DNA of 64,000 nt from Falsiroseomonas frigidaquae (GCF_012163145.1 NZ_JAAVTX010000003.1:1-64000); one strand, 5' to 3'. Counted from the stretch's first letter, positions 43,201 to 51,146 are shown. Notes: generated from the letters alone by a model not told the origin. Numbers and translations are program-made.

Positions 43201-44468
43201 CCAGCATGACCTCCGGAAGCTCCGCATCCGAGACCGAGCGCGCATCCCTGGCCGCCTCGGGGACAACCTTGCCGGGCGCTCCGGCACCGGTGCCCACGGT
43301 CGCAGCCGCCAGCGTGGCCTCCGAATATTCGGCGGTGCGAGAGTCGCTTGCGGCACCGGAGGGATCCATGCCGGCCGCTGCCACGCCGCGTGCGCCGGTG
43401 GCGACGGCACCGGAGCCCGCGGCCGCCGGCCCGGTCGCCGCCGACCCGGTCGCTGAAGGTCCGGTCGTCGAAGGTCCGGTCGTCGAAGGTCCGGTACCGG
43501 GGGGCGAGCGTGCGCGCGTTGCCGCTCCTGAAGCGACCGTGTCGGCCGTGGCAGTGCAGGCTGTACCATCTGCGCCGCCGCAGCCTGCGGCACCGCAGGC
43601 GCCGGCCGAGGTCCCGGCAGCGGCGCGCGTGGCGCCGAGGCCTGCGAAGTCGGACAAGCCGATGTCCGGCAAGGTCGCCAAGCCCTCCGCGGCGCCACGA
43701 CCCGCGCCGGTCCAGGTGGCGCCGGCGGCGCCCTCAGCGCCGGCCGCCGTGGCGGAACCCGCCCCGACACCAGTTCCCCCCACACCGGCCACCCCTCCAC
43801 CGGCCACCCCTCCACCGGCTGCGGCCACAGCGGCTGCACCTGCGCCTGCGCCCTCCCCACCGGCTGGCCCGGCAGGCCCGGCCTCGGTGCAGACCGCGCC
43901 AGTGGCGGCAGTACCCGCCGAACCGGCACAAGCGGAGGCGGCTCAGGGCGGCGCAGCGCCCGGGGAGACCGCCGCCGCGGCACCGGCCTTCGTGCAACCG
44001 GCGCCCGCAGCTGCCCTGGCGCCCGAACCCGCGCCAGCGCCCTCACCTGCCCCAGCCCAACCTGGCCCCGTCCTAGCTGCGCCCGCCCAAGCTGCCCCCG
44101 CCCAACCTGCGCCCGCCCAGCCTGCGCCCGCCCAACCTGCGCCCGCCCAACCTGCGCCCGCCCAACCTGCCCCCGCCCAACCTGCCCCGGCCCAGGCTGC
44201 GCCGCCGGTGGCCAGGCTTGCGCCGGCGATCGTGGCGCTGCTGATCGCGCGGGGGGATGAGATGCTGGCGCGGGGCGATATCTCAGCCGCCCGGCTGCTC
44301 TATACCCGTGCCGCCAGCGCCGGCAGCGCCGCCGCGGCCACCGCGATGGGCCGCAGCTTCGACCCGGCGGTGCTCGGCGAGCTCGGCGCGCGCGGCATCC
44401 GGCCGGACCCGGAGCAGGCCGCCTACTGGTACCGCCGCGCCACCGAGCTCGGCGCGACGCGGCAATGA
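40287..44468 (+). CDS. Giant Ala/Pro/Ser-rich repetitive membrane-anchored protein with Sel1-like C-terminus
   Basis: A 1393-residue protein of unusual design. Residues 1-130 form a globular domain (REFTSRQGAVQILGDLGW, VDLVLAHANYGVALLDLEP) that I cannot place with certainty. Near 217-240 is one transmembrane helix (LLVPIAGLSLVAFGMAGAFL). About 1050 residues of Ala/Pro/Ser/Glu-rich, probably disordered sequence follow, including six copies of a 49-residue repeat and a run of PAPAQ pentapeptides. The last 85 residues (LIARGDEMLARGDISAARLL) are a Sel1/TPR-like domain, presumably periplasmic, that ends QAAYWYRRATELGATRQ. A spacer carrying a terminal binding domain across the envelope is one reading. 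It is followed 43 bases later by a TAXI binding protein. Confidence 0.8.
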   Translation: MNTASQASPLPPREFTSRQGAVQILGDLGWKVLQEDPGPDAPVQVDLVLAHANYGVALLDLEPRPTAAPVQMLHERLRSIGFRRNCSGTVPVIHLVLGERDMWRLLLMLDHAFAAAPAIAQAGDPRGLRWMEQVRLALRPAPTAPEDAQGGSKRGSQRGSQGAAPVGRATASAPRAAKPADATTPDVAAAIAALLSAADDGAPENAGKPPHRAPPRRLLVPIAGLSLVAFGMAGAFLHAPATAPLPATSVTQGAAGTQAAADTPLQGAPLSSDPAALAEPDPPPLTLAAYRQKVEADLSSEPAGTPPATVTRSPERDKPRLTPAVEARAATADPVAVEAQAALPPSPAPGGEAADAPVPTAQLPPAAAPGDIILWQRPPEAEAAADGAAQAASPSADAPEAAEPAPALQEPDEARPEMRLAELAAAAAPDDVTPPAPGTAPPPASRPPESPSAEGEPEPLAARATTLPAAAASGTQATVPQPTTAAASLTSGAESEGLAAAESGIQEAVPADTAAPQPATATASLPPATGSEGLAGSGATPPAEPGIQEAVPPNTHAPQLTTAAASLTSGAESEGLAASGATPPAAAASGMQEAVVPGAAATGPTAAAASWASATPVPQAETTHLAASGAAMSAADASSASESMAAGNEREPAAGSGVALPAASTEVTVSPAPEPVAAAANLASESPASADESEPRLAQGAAPPASAASGVQEVVQPDPPVPEPAAVASSFASGSRASEADHASSAASGTALPDASAAETQATERPDAPAPAPAAAAASMASGSSASETERASSAASGTTLPDASAAGTQATERPDAPAAVPAAAAVSMASGSSASETEHASSAASGTTLPDASTAGRQVTERPDAPAPEAAAASMASGSSASEMERASSAASGTTLPDASAAGTQVTERPDAPAPAPVAAAASMASGSSASETERASLAASGTTLRDASAAGRQVTERPDAPAPVPAAAAASMTSGSSASETERASLAASGTTLPGAPAPVPTVAAASVASEYSAVRESLAAPEGSMPAAATPRAPVATAPEPAAAGPVAADPVAEGPVVEGPVVEGPVPGGERARVAAPEATVSAVAVQAVPSAPPQPAAPQAPAEVPAAARVAPRPAKSDKPMSGKVAKPSAAPRPAPVQVAPAAPSAPAAVAEPAPTPVPPTPATPPPATPPPAAATAAAPAPAPSPPAGPAGPASVQTAPVAAVPAEPAQAEAAQGGAAPGETAAAAPAFVQPAPAAALAPEPAPAPSPAPAQPGPVLAAPAQAAPAQPAPAQPAPAQPAPAQPAPAQPAPAQPAPAQAAPPVARLAPAIVALLIARGDEMLARGDISAARLLYTRAASAGSAAAATAMGRSFDPAVLGELGARGIRPDPEQAAYWYRRATELGATRQ
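42477..43313 (+). repeat. 147-bp coding tandem repeat (49 residues, six copies)
   Basis: Units begin at 42477, 42624, 42771 (141 bp), 42912, 43059 and 43206 (truncated to 108 bp). They encode SMASGSSASETERASSAASG followed by TTLPDASAAGTQATERPDAP and an Ala-rich spacer. Units are almost identical in DNA as well as protein, so they expanded recently and length changes are multiples of three bases. Looser related repeats containing SLTSGAESEGLAASG occur upstream at about 41731-42050. Confidence 0.92.
44085..44205 (+). repeat. 15-bp coding tandem repeat (PAPAQ)
   Basis: About eight near-identical copies of GCGCCCGCCCAACCT-like 15-mers encode a proline-alanine-glutamine spacer just before the Sel1-like domain. 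Slippage would alter spacer length in frame. Confidence 0.85.
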
Positions 44469-44511
44469 GGCGCCGCGCGAAACTTCACCACCGCAACGCA
44501 GGAGGATCGGC

Positions 44512-45522
44512 ATGAGCGGCACGTCCCGGATTGGCGCCTCGCCCGAGATGGCGCGCCGCAAGCTGCTGCTGGCGCTGGCCGGCGGCCTGGTGGCGCCGGC
44601 GGCGCTGGGTGCGGGTTCGGCGCTGGCGCAGCCGATGCCCGGCAATTCCATCACCCGGCTGAACGCGATGGCGGCGCGCGCCAATGCCGGCACGGTCGGG
44701 CTGATCGCGGGCGGGGTGGACGGCACCTATATCCGCATCGCGGCCGACCTGGCGGCGGTGCTGGACGATGGCGACCGGGTGCGGGTGATCGCGATGATCG
44801 GCCGCGGATCGGTGCAGAACATCGCCGATATCATGGTGCTGCGTGGCGTGGACCTCGGCATCGTGCAATCGGACGTGCTGGCCTATGCGCGGCGCGAAAG
44901 CCTGTTCCCCTCCGTCGAGCGGCTGATCCAGTATGTCTGCAAGCTGTATGACGAGGAGATCCACATCCTCGCCCGCCCGGGGATCGAAAGCGTGCGGGAC
45001 CTGGCGGGCCAGCCGGTGAATGTGGATCTGCGCGGCAGCGGCACGGCGATGACCGCCTCCCTCGTGCTCGGCGCGCTGGGGATCGAGGTGCAGGAACAGA
45101 ACGCGCCGCAGGATGTGGCGCTGGAGCGGCTGCGGCGCGGGGAGATTGCGGCGCTGGTCTATGTGGCGGGCAAGCCGGCGCGGCTGTTCACCGGCATCGC
45201 GGCGGATTCGGGCCTGCGCCTGCTGCCGCTGCCGGCCGAGGCGGCGCTGCTGGAGACCTACCTGCCTTCCCGCTTCACCGCCGCGGATTATCCGGCCCTG
45301 GTGCCGGAGGGCGGAATCGACACCATCGCGGTGGGCGCAGTCCTGGCCGCCTATGCCTGGCCCGCGGGGTCCGAGCGCCACCGCAAGGTTTCCCGGTTTA
45401 TCGCCGCGCTGAACGCCAATTTCGACGCCTTCCTGCGCCCGCCGCGGCACCCGAAATGGCGCGAGGTGAACCTTGAGGCGACGGTGCCGGGGTGGACGCG
45501 GTTCGAGGCGGGGCCGGGGTAG
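44512..45522 (+). CDS. TAXI family TRAP transporter solute-binding protein
   Basis: A 336-residue exported binding protein of the TAXI subgroup of TRAP transporters. A signal peptide (residues 14-40, ending GSALAQ) leads into VGLIAGGVDGTYIRIAADLA, then RVRVIAMIGRGSVQNIADIM and VDLGIVQSDVLAYA, typical of this family, which binds glutamate-like or other acids. GGAGGATCGGC is a strong ribosome site. No fused TRAP membrane subunit gene is nearby. It is close behind the giant repeat gene (43 bases) on the same strand, perhaps cotranscribed. Confidence 0.87.
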   Translation: MSGTSRIGASPEMARRKLLLALAGGLVAPAALGAGSALAQPMPGNSITRLNAMAARANAGTVGLIAGGVDGTYIRIAADLAAVLDDGDRVRVIAMIGRGSVQNIADIMVLRGVDLGIVQSDVLAYARRESLFPSVERLIQYVCKLYDEEIHILARPGIESVRDLAGQPVNVDLRGSGTAMTASLVLGALGIEVQEQNAPQDVALERLRRGEIAALVYVAGKPARLFTGIAADSGLRLLPLPAEAALLETYLPSRFTAADYPALVPEGGIDTIAVGAVLAAYAWPAGSERHRKVSRFIAALNANFDAFLRPPRHPKWREVNLEATVPGWTRFEAGPG

Positions 45523-45591
45523 GCGCCGAAACGCCTTGCCGCTGACCAACTGGGGCACTATTTCTGCCCATGTGGTCGGAGGCCGGGCAGC

Positions 45592-46182
45592 ATGCTCACC
45601 AATTACGATGCGAAGGCGGTGGCGGCGCTGATGGGCATCGCCTTCCTGCTGGACGCCGAGGCCCCGCGCGACGCCACGGGCGGGGATGCGGATTTCGTGA
45701 TCCGCCTGGGCGACGCCACCCTGCGGATCGTCGAGGGCCGGACCCTTGCGGCCTTCGGCGGCGGCCGTGAGCGCAAGCCGCGGCCCGGGCCGCACAGCGT
45801 CTCCCTCCCCTCCGCCGCGCTGATCGAGAAGGCGGTGGAGCGCGGGCTGCCGCGGCAGGCGCTGCGGCATGTGGCGGAAAGCCTGGCCGGCGGCGACAAG
45901 GCCCATGCCACTAGCCTGGAATGGGGCGTGGTGCCGAAGACGACCCTGGAACGCCGGGCGACGCAGCTCTCGCCGCAGGAAAGCGAGCGGACGGAGCGGG
46001 TGGCCCGGCTGTTCGTCCATGCCCGCCGCGCCTTGGGGACGGAGGCGGAGGCGCGGGACTTCATGACCACCCCGCACCCCGCGCTGGACGGGCGCAGCCC
46101 GGTGGATGCGGCGCGCAGCGACCTCGGCACGCGGCGGACGGAGCAATTGCTGAACGCGCTGGAATACGGGCTGGCGCTGTAG
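45592..46182 (+). CDS. Xre/MbcA/ParS-type antitoxin
   Basis: A 196-residue antitoxin of the Xre-RES type II toxin-antitoxin family. The middle has a helix-turn-helix-like stretch (LEWGVVPKTTLERRATQLS), and the C-terminal toxin-binding domain ends in the characteristic LGTRRTEQLLNALEYGLAL. It should neutralise the downstream RES protein and repress the operon through DNA binding. Only 4 bases separate its stop from the toxin GTG. The first 100 residues are longer than in many antitoxins and of unknown role. Codon use matches the genome. Confidence 0.87.
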   Translation: MLTNYDAKAVAALMGIAFLLDAEAPRDATGGDADFVIRLGDATLRIVEGRTLAAFGGGRERKPRPGPHSVSLPSAALIEKAVERGLPRQALRHVAESLAGGDKAHATSLEWGVVPKTTLERRATQLSPQESERTERVARLFVHARRALGTEAEARDFMTTPHPALDGRSPVDAARSDLGTRRTEQLLNALEYGLAL

Positions 46183-46186
46183 CCGC

Positions 46187-46645
46187 GTGCGGCTGTGGCG
46201 CATCGTGACCGGGCCGCACCCGATCTGGTCCGGCGAGGGCGCCCGGCTGTTCGGGCAGCGCTGGAATCCCCCCGGCCTGGCCGCGATCTACGCCGGCAGC
46301 ATTTTTGCCCTTTGCCTGGTGGAGGTGCTGGTGCACGCCAACCGCAAATCCCCGCCGAGTGCGGCACGCTGCGTGATGGCGGAGGTGCCGGAGACGGTTT
46401 CGCGGGAACGCTTCGACCCGGCGCGACATCCGGGCTGGGATGATCCGTTCGAGACCTCCGTGGCGCAGGGCTTTGGCGGGGCCTGGCTGCGGGAGGGACG
46501 GTCGGCGCTGCTGATCGTGCCGTCCGTGGTCACGGGCGGGCGGGATGAGAATGTGGTGGTGAATCCGGGGCATCCGGATTCGTCCCGAATTGTGGTGGGG
46601 GTGGAGGAGCGGGTGGTGATGGATCCGCGGATTTTTGGGCGGTAA
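46187..46645 (+). CDS. RES domain toxin (NAD+-degrading)
   Basis: A 152-residue RES toxin. Members of this family deplete NAD+ by phosphorolysis or hydrolysis when unneutralised. The characteristic residues are visible: R5 (LWRIVT), G23-x-R25-W26 in FGQRWNPPG, and Y35 in AAIYAGS, with the SALLIVPSVV and ENVVVNPGHP segments closing the domain. It starts with GTG at 46187, immediately behind the antitoxin gene, the standard order. Length is normal. Confidence 0.9.
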   Translation: MRLWRIVTGPHPIWSGEGARLFGQRWNPPGLAAIYAGSIFALCLVEVLVHANRKSPPSAARCVMAEVPETVSRERFDPARHPGWDDPFETSVAQGFGGAWLREGRSALLIVPSVVTGGRDENVVVNPGHPDSSRIVVGVEERVVMDPRIFGR

Positions 46646-46666
46646 GGCATCCGCCTCGAAATGCTT

Positions 46667-47677
46667 CTAGCTGCTTTCGAGACTTGGTAATGTATCAGAA
46701 TACCGGGCGTGGGTGATGGCGTCACGCAAAAGCATCGTCATTCGCCTGTGCAGATATACAAAGCGCCGAAGCGCATCTTGGCCCGGAGCCGACGAGTCAC
46801 GGGGACTTAGCGGCATCTCAATGAAGGGATAGATAATTCCTTCCCGCTCATACACGTCGTATCGAAGCCACCGCGCGCTTTCCATCGCGCCAAGCGGACG
46901 CCTATGGAGAAATTCATTGCGATACTCCGTGAGATCATATAGCCAAGAATTTTTGTTGGTCATGTCATCGATCTTAATTATCTCGGCCACCATGGGATCT
47001 GATTGAAGGTGCGCATTACTGGACTTCATGACCCAATCCTTAAACCGGTTCATGGCGTCAATTTTGGCCGGCGCGCCCATCTGACAAGCGAGCAGGGCCG
47101 CGAAATAGTCACGAGCGCTCGCAAGTTCAGAAAGGACCGAATGAAACGCAAGCTGTAGATCGCTCAGCGGGATATTACTAAAAAGATTGCCCGGCTTTTG
47201 CTTTACTTGGATCGCAGCGATCAGTTGTGCCCTGTAGTGGTCGGATGCATCGCGAAGCCGTATGCCTGCCGCCCTCAGGCTGAAGGATATATGGTCCGCA
47301 AGCTCGGCGTATCGCTTGTCGCCTGCCAGTTCGGCGTTACTCGCGATGGACAGCCATTGATCAGCTGGCTGACGCCGGTCCTTGCCGAGGCCATCAAATG
47401 GCGTCCAATGTCTGGATAGTAGCGGCCCTTCAAGCCCGCTGATTTCGTCGCTGCCGAACAACTCCGCGCCGAGCGTCTGCGCCAAATCTGCAATTGACGC
47501 GATCGGCAGAGGCTTAAGTAGACGCTTGGTTCCGCCTACAATCACGGGGTTCCATGTCCAGAATCCCTCGCGAACGCCGAAAGCCCTAATCCCACCGGTT
47601 ACGTGCAGCTCATGAGCTACACGAGTTGTCCCTATGAGGATTTCGTCCGCTCGGGTTGGTCGATTGGTGGCAGGCAT
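46667..47677 (-). CDS. Low-GC hypothetical protein with HEPN-type RNxxxH motif
   Basis: A 336-residue protein with no family I recognise. Its base composition is far from that of the neighbours: 46921-46980 is 35% G+C and 47101-47160 is 48%, against 77% for 45781-45840. The C-terminal half is helical and contains RNEFLH at residues 253-258 (46904-46921), which fits the R-N-x3-H active-site motif of HEPN ribonucleases; a preceding helix reads LSELASARDYFAALLACQ. The N-terminal 100 residues are a separate region. It converges on the RES toxin gene with 21 bases between. Composition and position point to horizontal acquisition, perhaps as a defence or toxin gene; no partner gene is adjacent. Confidence 0.72.
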   Translation of the reverse strand: MPATNRPTRADEILIGTTRVAHELHVTGGIRAFGVREGFWTWNPVIVGGTKRLLKPLPIASIADLAQTLGAELFGSDEISGLEGPLLSRHWTPFDGLGKDRRQPADQWLSIASNAELAGDKRYAELADHISFSLRAAGIRLRDASDHYRAQLIAAIQVKQKPGNLFSNIPLSDLQLAFHSVLSELASARDYFAALLACQMGAPAKIDAMNRFKDWVMKSSNAHLQSDPMVAEIIKIDDMTNKNSWLYDLTEYRNEFLHRRPLGAMESARWLRYDVYEREGIIYPFIEMPLSPRDSSAPGQDALRRFVYLHRRMTMLLRDAITHARYSDTLPSLESS

Positions 47678-47746
47678 AGCGGATCGGCTCGCTCCGCATC
47701 TACTTTCGCGACAGGTAAGCGCGCTGCCGGTTCATGACTATCTCCC

Positions 47747-48613
47747 TCACCTCACCATCCGCACCACCCCCGAAAAATCCACGCCCCCGCCCCCCTCCTC
47801 CACAAACCGCCGGTAAATCTCCAGCGCCTTCTCCCCCACCGCCAATTCCAGCCCCTCAGCCTGCGCCGCCCCCACCGCCAGCCCCAGATCCTTCAGCATC
47901 AGGCTCGCCGCAAACCCCGGCGCGTAGTCCCGGTTGGCCGGACTGCCCGGCACCGGCCCCGGCACCGGGCAATAGGTCGTCAGGCTCCAGCTCTGGCCGG
48001 AGGATTTCGAGGCCACGTCGAACAGCGCCTGGTGCGAAAGCCCCAGCTTCTCGGCCAGCACGAAGGCCTCGGCGGTCACGATCATGGTCGCGGCCAGCAT
48101 CATGTTGTTGCAGGCCTTGGCCGCCTGCCCCGCGCCGGCCGCGCCGCACAGGATCGCCGTGCGGCCCATCACCCCCAGCAGCGGCTCCACCGCCGCGAAG
48201 GCGGCCGCATCGCCGCCGACCATGAAGGTCAGCGTCCCGGCCTCTGCCCCCATCACCCCGCCGGAGACCGGCGCATCCAGGAAGGCGCGGCCGCATTCGG
48301 CGGCCAGGGCGCGGGCCGTCGCCACGTCGATGGTGGAGCAATCGACCAGCACCGCATCCTCCGGCGCCGCCGCCGCCACGCCGCCGCTGCCCAGCAGCGC
48401 GTCCCGCACCTGTGGCCCGGCGGGCAGCATGGTGAAGACGAATTCCGCCTGCAGCGCCGCGGCCGCGGCACTCTCGGCCGGCGTGGCGCCGGGGATGGCG
48501 GCGATGGCGGCCGGGGACAGGTCGAACACCGTCACCGCATGCCCCGCCTTCACCAGGTTGCGCGCCATCGGCGCGCCCATATTGCCGAGGCCGATGAAGC
48601 CGATGCGCGCCAT
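47747..48613 (-). CDS. mmsB: NAD(P)-dependent beta-hydroxyacid dehydrogenase (3-hydroxyisobutyrate dehydrogenase type)
   Basis: A 288-residue beta-hydroxyacid dehydrogenase. The Rossmann motif is GFIGLGNMGAPMARNLVKAG, the substrate region DAPVSGGVMGAEAGTL, and the catalytic lysine lies in GAGQAAKACNNMML. These fit 3-hydroxyisobutyrate dehydrogenase (valine catabolism), although tartronate semialdehyde reductases look similar. It is a single gene flanked by the low-GC gene and phoD; no valine-pathway neighbours are seen. Confidence 0.87.
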   Translation of the reverse strand: MARIGFIGLGNMGAPMARNLVKAGHAVTVFDLSPAAIAAIPGATPAESAAAAALQAEFVFTMLPAGPQVRDALLGSGGVAAAAPEDAVLVDCSTIDVATARALAAECGRAFLDAPVSGGVMGAEAGTLTFMVGGDAAAFAAVEPLLGVMGRTAILCGAAGAGQAAKACNNMMLAATMIVTAEAFVLAEKLGLSHQALFDVASKSSGQSWSLTTYCPVPGPVPGSPANRDYAPGFAASLMLKDLGLAVGAAQAEGLELAVGEKALEIYRRFVEEGGGGVDFSGVVRMVR

Positions 48614-48646
48614 GGCGACGTTCCCTCTCCTGTGTTGGCCGAAACG

Positions 48647-50224
48647 CTACGCCGGGTGCAGCGCCACGTCACCGGCCGCCACCACGAAGCGGGCGCGGTC
48701 CTCCACCGGGGCGCCGGGGCTGCTCACGAAGGGCAGGGCGCGGAAGGTCGCGAAGCAGTGCCGGCCGGTGAAATGCTGCAGCGTGTAGCCGCGGCGGTTG
48801 TTGTGGAAGGCGATATGCGGGTTGGCCGCCAGCAGGGCCGCGCTGCCGCGCCGCTGCTCGCTGCCATCGCCCTCGCTGCTGATGGAGGTGGCGGTGAATT
48901 CGCAGGCCAGCGCCGGGCCCTCCGGCTCCGCCGCCACCGTGGCGGCATAGGCGCTGTGCACGTCGCCGGAGAGCACCACCAGGTTGGTCGCGCCGCGCTG
49001 GTGCAGCCCGTGCAGCAGGCGGGTGCGGGCGGCGGGGTAGCCATCCCACTTGTCCATGCCGATGGCGCCGTTGGGGAAGGTGCGCGCGAACATCGGCACC
49101 TGCTGCGCCAGCACCTGCCAGGTGGCGGGGCGGGCGGCGGCACCGTCCAGCAGCCAGGCTTCCTGCGCGGCGCCGAGCATCTGCGCCTCCGCCCGCGCCA
49201 CCTCCGCGCAGGGGGGTTTCGTGCCGTCGCCGCAGGGCTGGTCGTCCCGCGCGCCGCGCGTGTCCAGCAGGTGCAGCGCCAGGTTGCGGCCGAAGTGCAG
49301 GCGGCGATGGGCGGTGATGCGCGGGCCCTGCGGCAGGGCGCTGCGGCGCACCGGCATATGCTCGTACCAGGCCTGGAAGGCGGCGGCCTTGCGCAGGTCG
49401 AAGTCGGGGCCGGTCTCGCCGCGGCCACCGACATCGCCGGTCCAGTTGTTCGCCACCTCATGGTCGTCGAAGGTGACCGCGAAGGCGTGCGCGGCGCTGG
49501 CGGCGGCGAGGTCCGGGTCCAGCCGGTACTGCGCGTAGCGGGTGCGGTAGTCGGCCAGCCCGAAGGTCTCGCCACCCGCATGGCTGCGTACCGTGCTGCG
49601 GCCGGAGGAGACGGCGCCGATCGGGCGGCCGGCATATTCATAGATGAAATCGCCGTAGTGGAAGACGAGGTCCACCTCCTCCTGCGCAATGTGCCGCCAG
49701 GCGGTGAAGAAGCCGTGTTCGTAATGCTGGCAACCCGCGGTCACCATGCGGAAATCGGCGTCGGCGGTGGGCAGCGGCGCGGTGCGGGCGTGGCCGGTGG
49801 GGCTGGCCTCGCCGTGCAGGCGGAAGCGGTAGAAATAGGGGCGCTGGGGGCGCAGGCCCGTCACCTCCACATGCAGGCTATGCGCCCATTCGGGCCGGGC
49901 GAGCGCCTGGCCGGCGGCGGCGATGCTGCGGAAGGCCGGGTCCTCCGCCACCTCCCACGCCACCTCCACCGGGGCGGGGGGCATGCCGCCATCGGGGGCG
50001 AGCGGGTCCGGCGCCAGGCGGGTCCAGATCACGAAGCCGTCGGGCTGCGGGTCCCCGGCGGCGACGCCGAGGCGGAAGGGCTCGCTGGTCATTCCCCCTG
50101 GCAGGCGCGATTCCGCCCTGGTGGAGAAGGCCGGCCCGAGTGCCGCCAGCCCCGCCAGGCCGGTGGCGCCGCGCAGCAGGCCGCGCCGGGATAGATCGGC
50201 CAGATGTCGCCGCACCGATGCCAT
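48647..50224 (-). CDS. phoD: PhoD-like alkaline phosphatase/phosphodiesterase
   Basis: A 525-residue Tat-exported metallophosphatase. The Tat signal is SRRGLLRGATGLAGLAAL. A fibronectin-like N-terminal domain (FRLGVAAGDPQPDGFVIWTR) precedes the catalytic domain with MVTAGCQHYEHGFF, VFHYGDFIYEYAGRP, FDDHEVANNW and VVLSGDVHSAYA, the metal-binding stations of PhoD. It should release phosphate from phosphodiesters and monoesters in the periplasm. The start at 50224 begins the Tat signal; a longer frame adds residues without one. Confidence 0.92.
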   Translation of the reverse strand: MASVRRHLADLSRRGLLRGATGLAGLAALGPAFSTRAESRLPGGMTSEPFRLGVAAGDPQPDGFVIWTRLAPDPLAPDGGMPPAPVEVAWEVAEDPAFRSIAAAGQALARPEWAHSLHVEVTGLRPQRPYFYRFRLHGEASPTGHARTAPLPTADADFRMVTAGCQHYEHGFFTAWRHIAQEEVDLVFHYGDFIYEYAGRPIGAVSSGRSTVRSHAGGETFGLADYRTRYAQYRLDPDLAAASAAHAFAVTFDDHEVANNWTGDVGGRGETGPDFDLRKAAAFQAWYEHMPVRRSALPQGPRITAHRRLHFGRNLALHLLDTRGARDDQPCGDGTKPPCAEVARAEAQMLGAAQEAWLLDGAAARPATWQVLAQQVPMFARTFPNGAIGMDKWDGYPAARTRLLHGLHQRGATNLVVLSGDVHSAYAATVAAEPEGPALACEFTATSISSEGDGSEQRRGSAALLAANPHIAFHNNRRGYTLQHFTGRHCFATFRALPFVSSPGAPVEDRARFVVAAGDVALHPA

Positions 50225-50351
50225 ACCGAATCCACCTTCCCCCGTCGCAATGCAAGCTGTGCGGCGGAGCGGGTGGCTCGGCAAGAGGTGAGGGTCGGGC
50301 ATGAGCGAGGCGGGTGGCAGCGTGGCGCGGGCTGGCCTATGCAACGGGGCC

Positions 50352-51146
50352 ATGGCAATCCCCCGCACCCTTCTCCTGCTGCTGCCCGCCCTGGCCCTGG
50401 CCGCCTGCCGCCCGAGCTATTCGCCGGACGACTACGCCACCGCCGCCGTGCAGCAGATGAACCGAGTCGAACAGGCCGTGATCATCGGGCGCCGCCAGGT
50501 GACGGTGACGGCGGAAGGCAACACCGGTGCCGCCACGGGCGGCGCGGCGGGCGGGATTCTCGGCTCGCAGGCGCCGGGCGGCAACATGGCGGGCGCGATC
50601 GGCGCGGTCGGCGGCGCGCTGGTCGGCGGGTTGTTCGGCGCGGCGACGGAACGCGTGGCCGGCAACACCACGGCCTATGAATACATCGTCCGCAAGCCGA
50701 ACGGGGACCTGCTGTCCGTGACGCAGCGGGACGAGATCGCGCTGGCGATCGGAGAGCGTGTGCTGGTGATCGCCGGGGCGCAGGCGCGCATCGTGCCGGA
50801 CTACACGCAGCCGGTGCCGGAAGAAGGCAGCGGCACCCCGACGCCGGCCACCCTTCCGGCGGCGATCCCCTCGGCCGCCACGGCGCCGGGCCCCTCGGCC
50901 GCCACGGCGCCGGGCCCTGCGAGTGTGGCCCAGCCAGACCAGGTTCCGGCGCAGCTGAACCAGGGTCCGCAACAGCCAGACCAGGGTCCGGTGCAGCCGA
51001 ACCAGGGCCCCGCGCTGCCGGAGGATGAGGCGCCGTCGCCCGCCCGCCTCGCGCCGCCCCCAGGCACGCCCGCCCCGGTCGAGGCTGCGCCCGGTACGGA
51101 ACCGCTGCTCGCCCCCTCGGCCGCCCCACCCGCCGCCACCCCCTAG
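50352..51146 (+). CDS. Glycine-zipper outer membrane lipoprotein with Pro/Gln-rich tail
   Basis: A 264-residue lipoprotein. The signal ends in the lipobox LALAAC (Cys19). Residues 58-105 form a glycine-zipper (GAATGGAAGGILG, then GAIGAVGGALVGGLFGAATE) as in SlyB/Pcp, which associate with membranes. A small beta domain follows (YEYIVRKPNGDLLSVTQ). The last 100 residues are disordered and contain PDQ/QPNQGP repeats from a roughly 30-bp DNA repeat (about 50925-51010). The ATG at 50352 begins the lipoprotein signal. Confidence 0.83.
   Translation: MAIPRTLLLLLPALALAACRPSYSPDDYATAAVQQMNRVEQAVIIGRRQVTVTAEGNTGAATGGAAGGILGSQAPGGNMAGAIGAVGGALVGGLFGAATERVAGNTTAYEYIVRKPNGDLLSVTQRDEIALAIGERVLVIAGAQARIVPDYTQPVPEEGSGTPTPATLPAAIPSAATAPGPSAATAPGPASVAQPDQVPAQLNQGPQQPDQGPVQPNQGPALPEDEAPSPARLAPPPGTPAPVEAAPGTEPLLAPSAAPPAATP

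Noticed and set aside
42477-43313. Reverse-strand frames of several hundred codons opposite the giant repeat protein
   Set aside because: They mirror the repeats in an Arg/Pro-rich composition. The plus strand has a start, membrane helix, folded end domains and a downstream partner gene.
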